Source: Conexibacter sp.
GTDB lineage: Bacteria; Actinomycetota; Thermoleophilia; Solirubrobacterales; Solirubrobacteraceae
DNA length: 5,947 nucleotides
Reading direction: 5' to 3'
Assembly (NCBI GenBank): GCA_025964055.1
Contig: JAOPZP010000427.1
Span: 1 to 5,947 of the forward strand
The translations under genes and the position numbers were made by a program. The notes under the pieces were generated by a model. That model was not told the DNA's origin. It made no database searches and saw only the letters and a program-made list of their open reading frames with translations. This document shows, piece by piece, positions 1-5,580 of this stretch (positions are counted from its first letter, which is position 1; each line of letters starts with the position of its first letter).

Positions 1-537
1 CGGCCCGGGGCGGGTGTGCTCGAAGCGGACGACCCGATCGTGGTCGCCGGCCTCGGGCGGCGGCGCCTGGGCCCGCTTCTGGGCGACGTTGGCCTCGGCG
101 CACAGCGCCGTGAAGCCCGTCTGCAGCCAGTCGTTGGTCGCGCCCAGCGCGAGGACGGGAAGGACGACCTGCGCCTCGCGGGGGCGCAGGACGCGCAGGC
201 CGACGAGGCCCAGCGCGCTCCAGCTCCCCACGCAGCGCGTGCAGCTCAGCAGCTCTCCGACCGCGTAGCGCAGGCGCGTGCCCTTGGGCCGCCGCTCGCC
301 GTCGGGCCGCTCCTCCAGGAACGGCTCGCGCACCCACGCGTCGACCTTCTCCTTGGCCACCAGCTTGGCCAGCGCGAAGGTCGCCAGGCCCATGACCGGC
401 AGCTCGGCGGGGCGGACCGGCATTGTTCCCTCCTTCGTCCGCGCGGCGACGACGAGCGCTCCCAGCAGCGTGCCGTAGCCCGCGCTGAGCGCCGCGTAGT
501 CGATCGGCTTGGTGGGCGTGCGGCTGATGGGATCCAC
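1..537 (-). CDS. DUF1360 family membrane protein, 3'-truncated by window edge
   Basis: I recognise this as a DUF1360 family protein, whose function is not established. The frame starts at GTG 537 (V-D-P-I-S-R-T), stays open for 179 codons and leaves the window at base 1 without a stop; an in-frame stop at 576-574 bounds it upstream. A hydrophobic stretch covers residues about 15-32 (YAALSAGYGTLLGALVV), a second follows around 46-62, and a third around 107-133. The family's C-x-x-C-x-G-x-W motif is at residues 99-106 (CTRCVGSW), followed by a DWLQ motif near 136-139, so it is probably a small membrane protein with a cysteine pair. The tail from about 150 is hydrophilic. Third codon positions are GC-rich throughout, including the first 38 codons, which supports the GTG start. 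No Shine-Dalgarno precedes GTG 537, whereas in-frame ATG 423 (M39) has a perfect one, so the start is uncertain. It is divergent from trpS. Confidence 0.85.
   Translation of the reverse strand, partial: MDPISRTPTKPIDYAALSAGYGTLLGALVVAARTKEGTMPVRPAELPVMGLATFALAKLVAKEKVDAWVREPFLEERPDGERRPKGTRLRYAVGELLSCTRCVGSWSALGLVGLRVLRPREAQVVLPVLALGATNDWLQTGFTALCAEANVAQKRAQAPPPEAGDHDRVVRFEHTRPGP
429..435 (-). promoter_or_regulatory. Perfect Shine-Dalgarno ahead of internal ATG 423
   Basis: On the minus strand bases 435-429 read AAGGAGG, complementary to the 16S anti-Shine-Dalgarno core, and 5 nt later comes ATG 423-421, which is in frame with the DUF1360 gene (M39). The codons around it (AAG GAG GGA ACA) end in A twice, unusual for a gene whose wobble positions are otherwise nearly all G or C. 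It either marks the true start or an internal start giving a shorter form without the first hydrophobic segment. The sequence is certain; its use is inferred. Confidence 0.55.
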
Positions 538-568
538 ACCGCGGCGGCTACCCGGCCCGCGCGCTTCA

Positions 569-574
569 TAGACT
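569..574 (+). promoter_or_regulatory. Candidate -10 element of trpS (near-leaderless)
   Basis: TAGACT fits the actinobacterial TANNNT -10 pattern and ends 9 nt before the trpS ATG at 584. Transcription would start about 6-8 nt downstream, nearly on the start codon, leaving no room for a Shine-Dalgarno, and none is visible. No convincing -35 box is seen around 545-552. This is a motif match only. Confidence 0.4.
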
Positions 575-583
575 CACGGGCCG

Positions 584-1594
584 ATGCGCATCTTCAGCGG
601 GATCCAGCCGACGGGCCGCAAGCACCTGGGCAACTACCTCGGCGCGATCGTCCAGTACGTCGAGGGACAGCAGCGGGCCGCCGACGCCGGCGACGTCGCG
701 ATCTACTGCGTCGTCGACCTCCACGCGATGACCGTCCCGTGGGAGCCCGCCGAGATGCGCGAGCGCGTCTACGACACCGCCGCCGTCCTGCTGGCCGCGG
801 GCCTGGACCCCGAGCAGTGCATCTTCATCCGCCAGAGCGACATGCCGGAGCACACCGAGCTGGCATGGCACCTGGGCGCCGTGACGTCGCACGGCGACCT
901 CAACCGGATGCACCAGTTCAAGGAGAAGTCCGCGCGCCAGCGCGACCTCATCTCCGCCGATCTCTTCACCTATCCGGTGCTGATGGCCGCCGACGTGCTG
1001 GCCTACCGCGCCAACGAGGTGCCCGTCGGCGACGACCAGCGCCAGCACGTCGAGCTGATGCGCGACGTCGCGCAGCGCTTCAACGACCGCTTCGGCGAGG
1101 TGCTCGTCGTGCCCGAGCTGCGGATCCCGTCGGTCGGCGCGCGGATCATGGACCTGCAGGACCCGACGTCGAAGATGTCGACGACCGGCGGCTCGGTCGA
1201 GGGCACCGTCTACGTGCTCGACGAGCCCAAGGCGGTCGAGAAGAAGTTCAAGCGCGCGGTGACCGACTCCGAGGACCCGCCGCGGATCGTGCGTGGAGCG
1301 AGCAAGCCCGGCGTGTCGAACCTGATCGACATCCTCTCGGCGACGCGCGGCATGACGCCCGACGAGGTCGAGGCCTCGCTGGCCGACGCGCGAGGCTACG
1401 GCGACCTGAAGGTCGCGACCGCCGACGCGGTCAACGAGCTGCTGGCCCCGGTGCGCGAGCGCTACACGGCGCTGCGGGCCGACGAGGACGCGCTGGAGGC
1501 GATCTTCGCCGCCGGTGCCGAGAAGGCCCGCGCGATCACCCAGCCGACCCTGCGCGACGTCCGCGCCGCGATGGGCATCGGGCCCCGCACCTGA
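584..1594 (+). CDS. trpS: Tryptophanyl-tRNA synthetase (TrpRS)
   Basis: Class I aminoacyl-tRNA synthetase that activates tryptophan with ATP and charges tRNA-Trp in the cytoplasm. The 336-residue length is normal for bacterial TrpRS. The Rossmann N-terminus carries SGIQPTG (residues 5-11) and the HIGH-equivalent HLGN (14-17, in HLGNYLGA). The central region has RMHQFKEKS (108-116), the tryptophan-pocket segment LFTYPVLMAADVLAY (127-141) and VPVGDDQRQHVEL (147-159), all typical of the family. The KMSKS loop reads KMSTT (197-201), so the second lysine is replaced by threonine. The C-terminal helical anticodon-binding region occupies about 235-336. ATG 584 is chosen because the family start (MRIFSGIQP) falls exactly there. 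A TANNNT hexamer lies 9 nt upstream and no ribosome binding site is seen, suggesting leaderless translation. It ends in TGA, 70 nt before scpA. Confidence 0.97.
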   Translation: MRIFSGIQPTGRKHLGNYLGAIVQYVEGQQRAADAGDVAIYCVVDLHAMTVPWEPAEMRERVYDTAAVLLAAGLDPEQCIFIRQSDMPEHTELAWHLGAVTSHGDLNRMHQFKEKSARQRDLISADLFTYPVLMAADVLAYRANEVPVGDDQRQHVELMRDVAQRFNDRFGEVLVVPELRIPSVGARIMDLQDPTSKMSTTGGSVEGTVYVLDEPKAVEKKFKRAVTDSEDPPRIVRGASKPGVSNLIDILSATRGMTPDEVEASLADARGYGDLKVATADAVNELLAPVRERYTALRADEDALEAIFAAGAEKARAITQPTLRDVRAAMGIGPRT

Positions 1595-1626
1595 GGGCCG
1601 AATCGGCGGTCGTTGCGGGGTTTCGT

Positions 1627-1647
1627 GCCGCCGCCGTCGGGGGCGGC
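1627..1647 (+). terminator. GC-rich hairpin in the trpS-scpA gap (possible terminator)
   Basis: GCCGCC (1627-1632) can pair with GGCGGC (1642-1647) across a 9-nt loop. A smaller palindrome, GCCG-AAT-CGGC (1597-1607), sits just after the trpS stop. Neither is followed by a run of T, so a classical intrinsic terminator is not shown. In DNA this rich in GC such pairings also arise by chance. Confidence 0.2.
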
Positions 1648-1650
1648 CGC

Positions 1651-1656
1651 TACGGT
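1651..1656 (+). promoter_or_regulatory. Candidate -10 element of scpA (near-leaderless)
   Basis: TACGGT matches TANNNT and ends 8 nt before the scpA ATG at 1665, nearly the same spacing as at trpS. No Shine-Dalgarno lies in the 20 nt before the ATG and no -35 box is evident at 1628-1634. It implies scpA can be transcribed independently of trpS. Motif-level evidence only. Confidence 0.4.
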
Positions 1657-1664
1657 CTGGCGCA

Positions 1665-2429
1665 ATGAGCACCCTGGTCGCCGAGCTCGAGCTCGACCTC
1701 GAGGTCTTCACCGGACCGTTCGACCTCCTGCTGACGCTCGTCCTCAAGGAGGAGGTCGACCTGCTGGAGGTGGAGCTGGCCGACGTCGTCCTCTCCTACA
1801 TCGACGTCCTGGAGTCCCGCGGCGAGCTGGACCTGGAGGTCGCCACCGAGTTCCTGGTGCTCATCGCCGCGCTCCTGGAGCTGAAGTCGCGGCTCATGCT
1901 GCCGCGCGACGACGAGGAGCTGCTGGACTTCGAGCCCGACGTCGCGGCCGAGGAGCTGCTGCAGCGGATGCTCGAGGCCAAGCGCTACCGCTCGGCGGCG
2001 TCGCACCTGATCGAGAAGCTGCTGGGCGAGGACGGCGTTCGCTTCCGCAGCGCGCCGCTCCCCGCGGCGCTGCGGCGCACGGACGTCGCCGACCTCGACG
2101 CCGTCTACAAGCCCGCCCGCCTCGGCCGCGCCATCGGCGGGCTGTTGGCGATGCCGCCGCGGGTCGACATCCGCCACCTGACGATCCCGCGCGTCAGCGT
2201 CGCCGACCGCCTGTCACATCTGCGCCGGCTGCTGCGCTCGGCGGGCCGCACGACCTTCGAGGACGCCGTCGCCGGCGCCGACCGCGTCACCGTGTGCGTG
2301 ACGCTCTTCGCGCTGCTCGAGCTCTACAAGCAGGGCGAGGCGACCTGGCAGCAGGAAGAGCCGTTCGGCGAGATCGAGATCGTCACGCCGGCCGCCGCGG
2401 CGAGCGCGGCGTCCGCTGCCGCCGCGTGA
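1665..2429 (+). CDS. scpA: Segregation and condensation protein A (kleisin subunit)
   Basis: ScpA is the kleisin of the bacterial SMC complex: its N-terminus binds the Smc neck, its C-terminus binds the cap of the Smc head, and its middle binds a ScpB dimer, closing a ring that compacts and segregates the chromosome. The product is 254 residues, the usual length. The hallmark FTGPFDLLL is at 15-23, followed by KEEVDLLEVELADVVLSYID (28-47) and the helix FLVLIAALLELKSR (63-76) ending in LMLP. A hydrophilic middle follows (about 81-165), then the C-terminal winged helix with VTVCVTLFALLELYKQGE (208-225). An alanine/serine tail (242-254) is low complexity. The open frame extends upstream to 1515, but that part is arginine-rich and overlaps trpS; ATG 1665 places the family motif correctly. 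scpB follows on the same strand, supporting the assignment. Confidence 0.96.
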   Translation: MSTLVAELELDLEVFTGPFDLLLTLVLKEEVDLLEVELADVVLSYIDVLESRGELDLEVATEFLVLIAALLELKSRLMLPRDDEELLDFEPDVAAEELLQRMLEAKRYRSAASHLIEKLLGEDGVRFRSAPLPAALRRTDVADLDAVYKPARLGRAIGGLLAMPPRVDIRHLTIPRVSVADRLSHLRRLLRSAGRTTFEDAVAGADRVTVCVTLFALLELYKQGEATWQQEEPFGEIEIVTPAAAASAASAAAA

Positions 2430-2511
2430 CTGCGGATGACCTCGCCCAGGGGCTCGGCATCCGGGCACGAACTCGCGCAGGCGCTCGCTCGTGCGCCGGT
2501 TGGTCATCCAC

Positions 2512-3174
2512 ATGAATGATCTGGCGCGCACCGTCGAGGCGCTGCTCTTCCTGTCGGCCGAGCCGGTGACCGAGAGCGAGCTGCTGGCGGCCTGCGAGTG
2601 CGAGGAGGAGGCGCTGGCCGAGGCGCTCATGGCGCTCGGCGAGGCGTTCGCACCGGGGCAGCGCGGCCTGGAGCTGCGGGAGCTGGCGGGCGGCTGGACG
2701 CTGGCGACCGCGCCCGACACCGAGCCCGCCGCCCGGCGGCTGCTGTCGAAGCCGCGCACGCCGCCGCTGTCGCCGGCCCAGGCGGAGACGCTGGCGATCG
2801 TCGCCTACCTGCAGCCGGTGTCGCGTCCGGAGATCACGCGCATCCGCGGCGTCAGCGCCGACTCGGCGGCGGGCACGCTGCTGGAGCGGGGGTTGATCGA
2901 GGAGTCCGGGCGCTCGCCGTTCGGCGCGGTGCTCTACCGGACGACCCCGCTCTTCCTGCGGCTCTTCGGGATGGTGTCGCTCGACGACCTGCCCGACGTC
3001 GAGGAGTGGGATCCGTCGCCCGAGGAGGAGGCCGACCTGCGCGAGCGCCTGCTGCGCGCGGGCGAGGCGCGAGCGGGGGCGACGCCGCCGACCGAGGGCG
3101 GGCCGGAGGAGGGCGAAGGCGACCCGGCCGAGCTGCCGCAGGGCGATCCTGAGGACGACGTCGACCCCGCCTAG
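2512..3174 (+). CDS. scpB: Segregation and condensation protein B (ScpB)
   Basis: ScpB is a dimeric protein made of two winged-helix domains that binds the middle of ScpA and regulates SMC ring activity on the nucleoid. From ATG 2512 the product is 220 residues; an in-frame GTG at 2491 would add seven (M-R-R-L-V-I-H). I prefer ATG because the family begins a few residues before EALLF, seen here at residues 9-13. The first winged helix is about 5-80. The second holds the signature LSPAQAETLAIVAYLQPVSR (86-105), then EITRIRGV (107-114), LLERGLIEESGR (123-134), LYRTT (141-145) and FLRLFGMVSLDDLP (148-161). The family usually has a GRP-type turn before LYxTT; here it is FGA. The last ~45 residues form an acidic, proline/glycine-rich tail, probably disordered. 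It starts 82 nt after scpA and its TAG overlaps the stop of the convergent ankyrin gene. Confidence 0.94.
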   Translation: MNDLARTVEALLFLSAEPVTESELLAACECEEEALAEALMALGEAFAPGQRGLELRELAGGWTLATAPDTEPAARRLLSKPRTPPLSPAQAETLAIVAYLQPVSRPEITRIRGVSADSAAGTLLERGLIEESGRSPFGAVLYRTTPLFLRLFGMVSLDDLPDVEEWDPSPEEEADLRERLLRAGEARAGATPPTEGGPEEGEGDPAELPQGDPEDDVDPA

Positions 3175-4547
3175 CGTGACCGCAGCAGCGCTGCGGCCTC
3201 GGTCTGCCCGGCGTGCTCGGCCCACTCCGCCGGCGTGCCACCGTGCTCGCCGTCGCGCAGCGTCGGGTCGGCGCCGGCGTCGAGGAGCGCCGTGATCGCC
3301 GGCAGCGCTCCGTGGCCGGCGGCGAGGTGCAGCGCCACGACGTCGCGGCCGTGGTCGGGCCCGCCGAAGCTCGAGCGGGCGTCGGGGTCGGCGCCCAGCG
3401 CGACGAGGCGCTCGATCGCGCCCACGCGCCCCAGCGCTGCGGCCCAGGCCAGGGGCGTGCCGCGGTAGACGTCGGCGTCGACCTGCGCGCCGCGCGCCAC
3501 CAGCGCCGCGATCGCGTCGGCGCGATCGCTGCGCGCCGCCCACGCCAGCGCCTCGTCGAGGATCTCCTGGCGATCGTCGCTGGGCTGCCACGCGGGGAAC
3601 CCGCCGTGCGGCCGGTAGAACGAGCGCAGCGCGCCCGCGGCCTCCGACACCGTTCCGTCCTCGGCCACGAGCGCCTCGATCAGGTCGACGCGCCCCAGCC
3701 CTGCGGCGACGCGCAGGTTGTCGGGGTACAGCGATGCCGCGGACAGCAGCTCGGCGACCCGACGGTGGCCCCAGAACAGCGCCACGACCAGCGGCGTGCC
3801 GCCCGCGCCGCGCGCCGAGACGTCGGTCGGCGCGCCCGCGTCGAGCAGTACCTGCGCCAGCGCTCCCGCGTCGCTGTAGGCGGCCTGGTGCAGCGGCGTC
3901 CAGCCGTGCGCGTTGCCCTGGGCGACGTCGGCGCCGGCCTCCAGCAGGAGCGTCACGGCCGCCGGGTCCCGGGCCATGTTCAGCAGCGTGTTGCCGTTGG
4001 TGCCGCGGGCGCGCGCCAGCTCGGGGAAGCGCTCGACCAGCGCGCGCACCTCGTCGAGCTCGCCCGCCTCCAGCGCGCGGAACGCGCGGGCGAACGGCTC
4101 GCCGCTGTCGGCCAGGCCGGTCACCGCCCGCCGCAGCGCCGCCCACGAGCCGTAGCCGTGGCGGCCCGCGACGACGGCGCGGGCGCCCTCGATCGTCAGC
4201 TCCTGGCGGGCGCCCTCGAAGGCGGCGACGGCCGTCGGCGTGCCGTCCTGCGCGGAGGCCAGCAGCCCCTCGGCACGGCCCTCGTAGTACTCCATGTCGA
4301 GGTGGAACGGGTGCTCCAGCACCTCGCCGCCCAGCTCGACGCGCTCGACGTAGGTGCGCAGCTGCGCCCACGCCGGGAAGCCGTGCTCGCGCGCGATGAC
4401 CAGCTGGGCGCCGGCGTCCTTCAGCGGCTTGGCGGGATCGGGCCGGAACGGCGCGACGCGGGCCAGCGCGGCCGGGTCGCCCTGGCGGTGGGCCCGCTCC
4501 AGCTGCTTGGCCTGGCGGTGCAGCTCGGCGAGGGTCAGGGCGGCCAT
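3171..4547 (-). CDS. Ankyrin-repeat protein with duplicated ARxHG..W N-terminal units
   Basis: A 458-residue soluble protein with no signal peptide or membrane segment, so probably a cytoplasmic scaffold or binding protein; partner unknown. Residues 1-145 contain two related ~50-residue units, each ending in an A-x-x-HG-F/Y-x-x-W-A-x-L-R motif (IAREHGFPAWAQLR at 51-64, VAGRHGYGSWAALR at 126-139). Ankyrin repeats follow from about 150 to the end: TNGNTLLNMA (183-192), HGWTPLHQAAY (214-224), GGTPLVVALFWGH (249-261), YRGTPLAWAAALGR (361-374), VVALHLAAGHG (403-413) and GGTPAEWAEHAG (436-447), with LLxAGAD-type turns between them, about eight in all. Residues ~298-329, with FYRPHGGFPAW, interrupt the repeats. 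ATG 4547 is the first start of the conserved sequence. TACTGT lies 7 nt upstream with no Shine-Dalgarno. The gene is 27 nt downstream of rlmN and convergent with scpB. Confidence 0.9.
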   Translation of the reverse strand: MAALTLAELHRQAKQLERAHRQGDPAALARVAPFRPDPAKPLKDAGAQLVIAREHGFPAWAQLRTYVERVELGGEVLEHPFHLDMEYYEGRAEGLLASAQDGTPTAVAAFEGARQELTIEGARAVVAGRHGYGSWAALRRAVTGLADSGEPFARAFRALEAGELDEVRALVERFPELARARGTNGNTLLNMARDPAAVTLLLEAGADVAQGNAHGWTPLHQAAYSDAGALAQVLLDAGAPTDVSARGAGGTPLVVALFWGHRRVAELLSAASLYPDNLRVAAGLGRVDLIEALVAEDGTVSEAAGALRSFYRPHGGFPAWQPSDDRQEILDEALAWAARSDRADAIAALVARGAQVDADVYRGTPLAWAAALGRVGAIERLVALGADPDARSSFGGPDHGRDVVALHLAAGHGALPAITALLDAGADPTLRDGEHGGTPAEWAEHAGQTEAAALLRSR

Positions 4548-4554
4548 CGCGCGG

Positions 4555-4560
4555 ACAGTA
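4555..4560 (-). promoter_or_regulatory. Candidate -10 element of the ankyrin gene (leaderless)
   Basis: On the minus strand TACTGT (4560-4555) matches TANNNT and ends 7 nt before ATG 4547, the spacing expected when transcription begins at or beside the start codon. It lies inside the 27-nt gap after rlmN, so the ankyrin gene may have its own promoter besides read-through. No -35 box is clear. Confidence 0.4.
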
Positions 4561-4574
4561 CCGCGCCGCCTGGC

Positions 4575-5564
4575 CTAGCCCGCGAGCGCCTTGGCGGCCA
4601 GTTGGCCGCACGCGGCGTCGATGTCCTGCCCGCGCGTGAGGCGCACGGTCGCGCCGATGCCGTGCTCCTCGAGCGTCGCGCGGAAGTCCTCGATCGTCCG
4701 CCGGTCCGACCCGTCGTAGCTGCCGGTCGGGTTGTAGGGGATCAAGTTGACCTTGAAGCGCTTGGGGTCGAGCACCTGCGCGAGCTGCACCGCGTGCTCG
4801 GGCGCGTCGTTGACGCCGTCGAGCATCACGTACTCGATGAAGATCATGCGCTTCTTGCGGTCATAGAAGCGGTTGCAGGCCGCGAGCACCTCGCGCAGCG
4901 GATGGCGGTCGTTGACCGGCATGATCCGGGAGCGCAGCGTCTCGTCGGCGGCGTGCAGCGAGAGCGCCAGGCGGATCGGCATGTCCTGCTCGGCGAGGCG
5001 GTCGATGCCCGGCGTCCAGCCGACGGTCGAGATCGCCGTGTGGCGGTGGCTGACGCCGACGTCGGGCAGCCGGCGGCAGGCGGCCAGGACGTTGTCGAGG
5101 TTCATCATCGGCTCGCCCATGCCCATGAACACGACGTGGTCGACGTCCTCGGTGCGCCGGAAGTGCAGCGCCTGGTCGAGGATCTCCGACGCCGTCAGGT
5201 TCCGGCCGAACTTCATGGTGCCGGTCGCGCAGAACGTGCACGTCAGCGGGCAGCCCGACTGCGAGGAGAGGCAGAGCGAGCGGCGCCCGTCGCGGTAGCG
5301 CATCAGCACGGCCTCGACCGGGCGCTGGTCCTCGACCGTGCGGAACAGCACCTTGATCGTGCCGTCCTTGGAGCGGGCCTCGTTCTCGACCTCGAGCGTC
5401 GAGAACGGCACGCGCTCGGCCAGCTGCTCGCGCAGCGGCGCGGGCAGGTTCGTCATCGCGTCGTAGCCGGCGGTCCCGCGCGCGGTCCACTCCCACACCT
5501 GCTTGGCGCGGAAGGGGGGCTGACCGAGGTCGGCAAGCGTGGTGTCGAGCAGCTCGAGGTCCAT
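4575..5564 (-). CDS. rlmN: Dual-specificity 23S rRNA/tRNA adenine-C2 methyltransferase RlmN
   Basis: Radical-SAM enzyme that methylates C2 of A2503 in 23S rRNA and, in characterised homologues, A37 of some tRNAs, tuning peptidyl-transferase fidelity. The product has 329 residues, slightly short of many homologues but with every landmark. The N-terminal accessory domain contains FRAKQVWEW (18-26) and MTNLP (37-41). VEAVLM (83-88) includes the conserved glutamate E84. The [4Fe-4S] motif CxxxCxxC is C105, C109, C112 (GCPLTCTFCATG). FMGMGEPMMN (146-155) is the SAM-binding GEP motif, and LALSLHAADETLR (199-211) and VNLIPYNP (272-279) are typical of the family. C319 in GQDIDAACGQL is the expected methyl-carrying cysteine, paired with C112-region chemistry. 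ATG 5564 is supported by a GAAGGGA ribosome binding site 6 nt upstream. It lies 16 nt after the upstream gene, so it is probably co-transcribed with it. Confidence 0.97.
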   Translation of the reverse strand: MDLELLDTTLADLGQPPFRAKQVWEWTARGTAGYDAMTNLPAPLREQLAERVPFSTLEVENEARSKDGTIKVLFRTVEDQRPVEAVLMRYRDGRRSLCLSSQSGCPLTCTFCATGTMKFGRNLTASEILDQALHFRRTEDVDHVVFMGMGEPMMNLDNVLAACRRLPDVGVSHRHTAISTVGWTPGIDRLAEQDMPIRLALSLHAADETLRSRIMPVNDRHPLREVLAACNRFYDRKKRMIFIEYVMLDGVNDAPEHAVQLAQVLDPKRFKVNLIPYNPTGSYDGSDRRTIEDFRATLEEHGIGATVRLTRGQDIDAACGQLAAKALAG

Positions 5565-5570
5565 GGCGCG

Positions 5571-5577
5571 TCCCTTC
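5571..5577 (-). promoter_or_regulatory. Ribosome binding site of rlmN
   Basis: Minus-strand GAAGGGA (5577-5571) ends 6 nt before ATG 5564 and partly matches AAGGAGG. It contrasts with trpS, scpA and the ankyrin gene, which lack one. It fits rlmN being translated from the interior of a longer transcript that begins in or before the upstream gene. Confidence 0.5.
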
Positions 5578-5580
5578 AGG

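Noticed and set aside
246..569. 107-codon minus-strand frame starting at ATG 569
   Set aside because: It is an out-of-frame shadow of the DUF1360 gene; the product is rich in arginine, serine and proline, whereas the neighbouring frame gives a coherent membrane protein with a CxxCxGxW motif.
1515..1664. In-frame upstream extension of scpA by 50 codons
   Set aside because: The added residues are arginine/proline/serine-rich and overlap the end of trpS; ScpA family homology begins just after ATG 1665.
1595..1664. Strong intrinsic terminator after trpS
   Set aside because: Hairpins can be drawn but there is no T-tract; kept only as a low-confidence feature.
16..1668. 550-codon open frame on the plus strand across the DUF1360 gene and trpS
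   Set aside because: Its product is arginine/alanine/glycine-rich with no recognisable motifs and it overlaps trpS in another frame and the DUF1360 gene on the other strand; typical of stop-poor GC-rich DNA.
2383..4611. 742-codon open frame on the minus strand
   Set aside because: It runs through the ankyrin gene in a different frame and then opposite scpB; the product is low-complexity arginine/alanine/glycine-rich.
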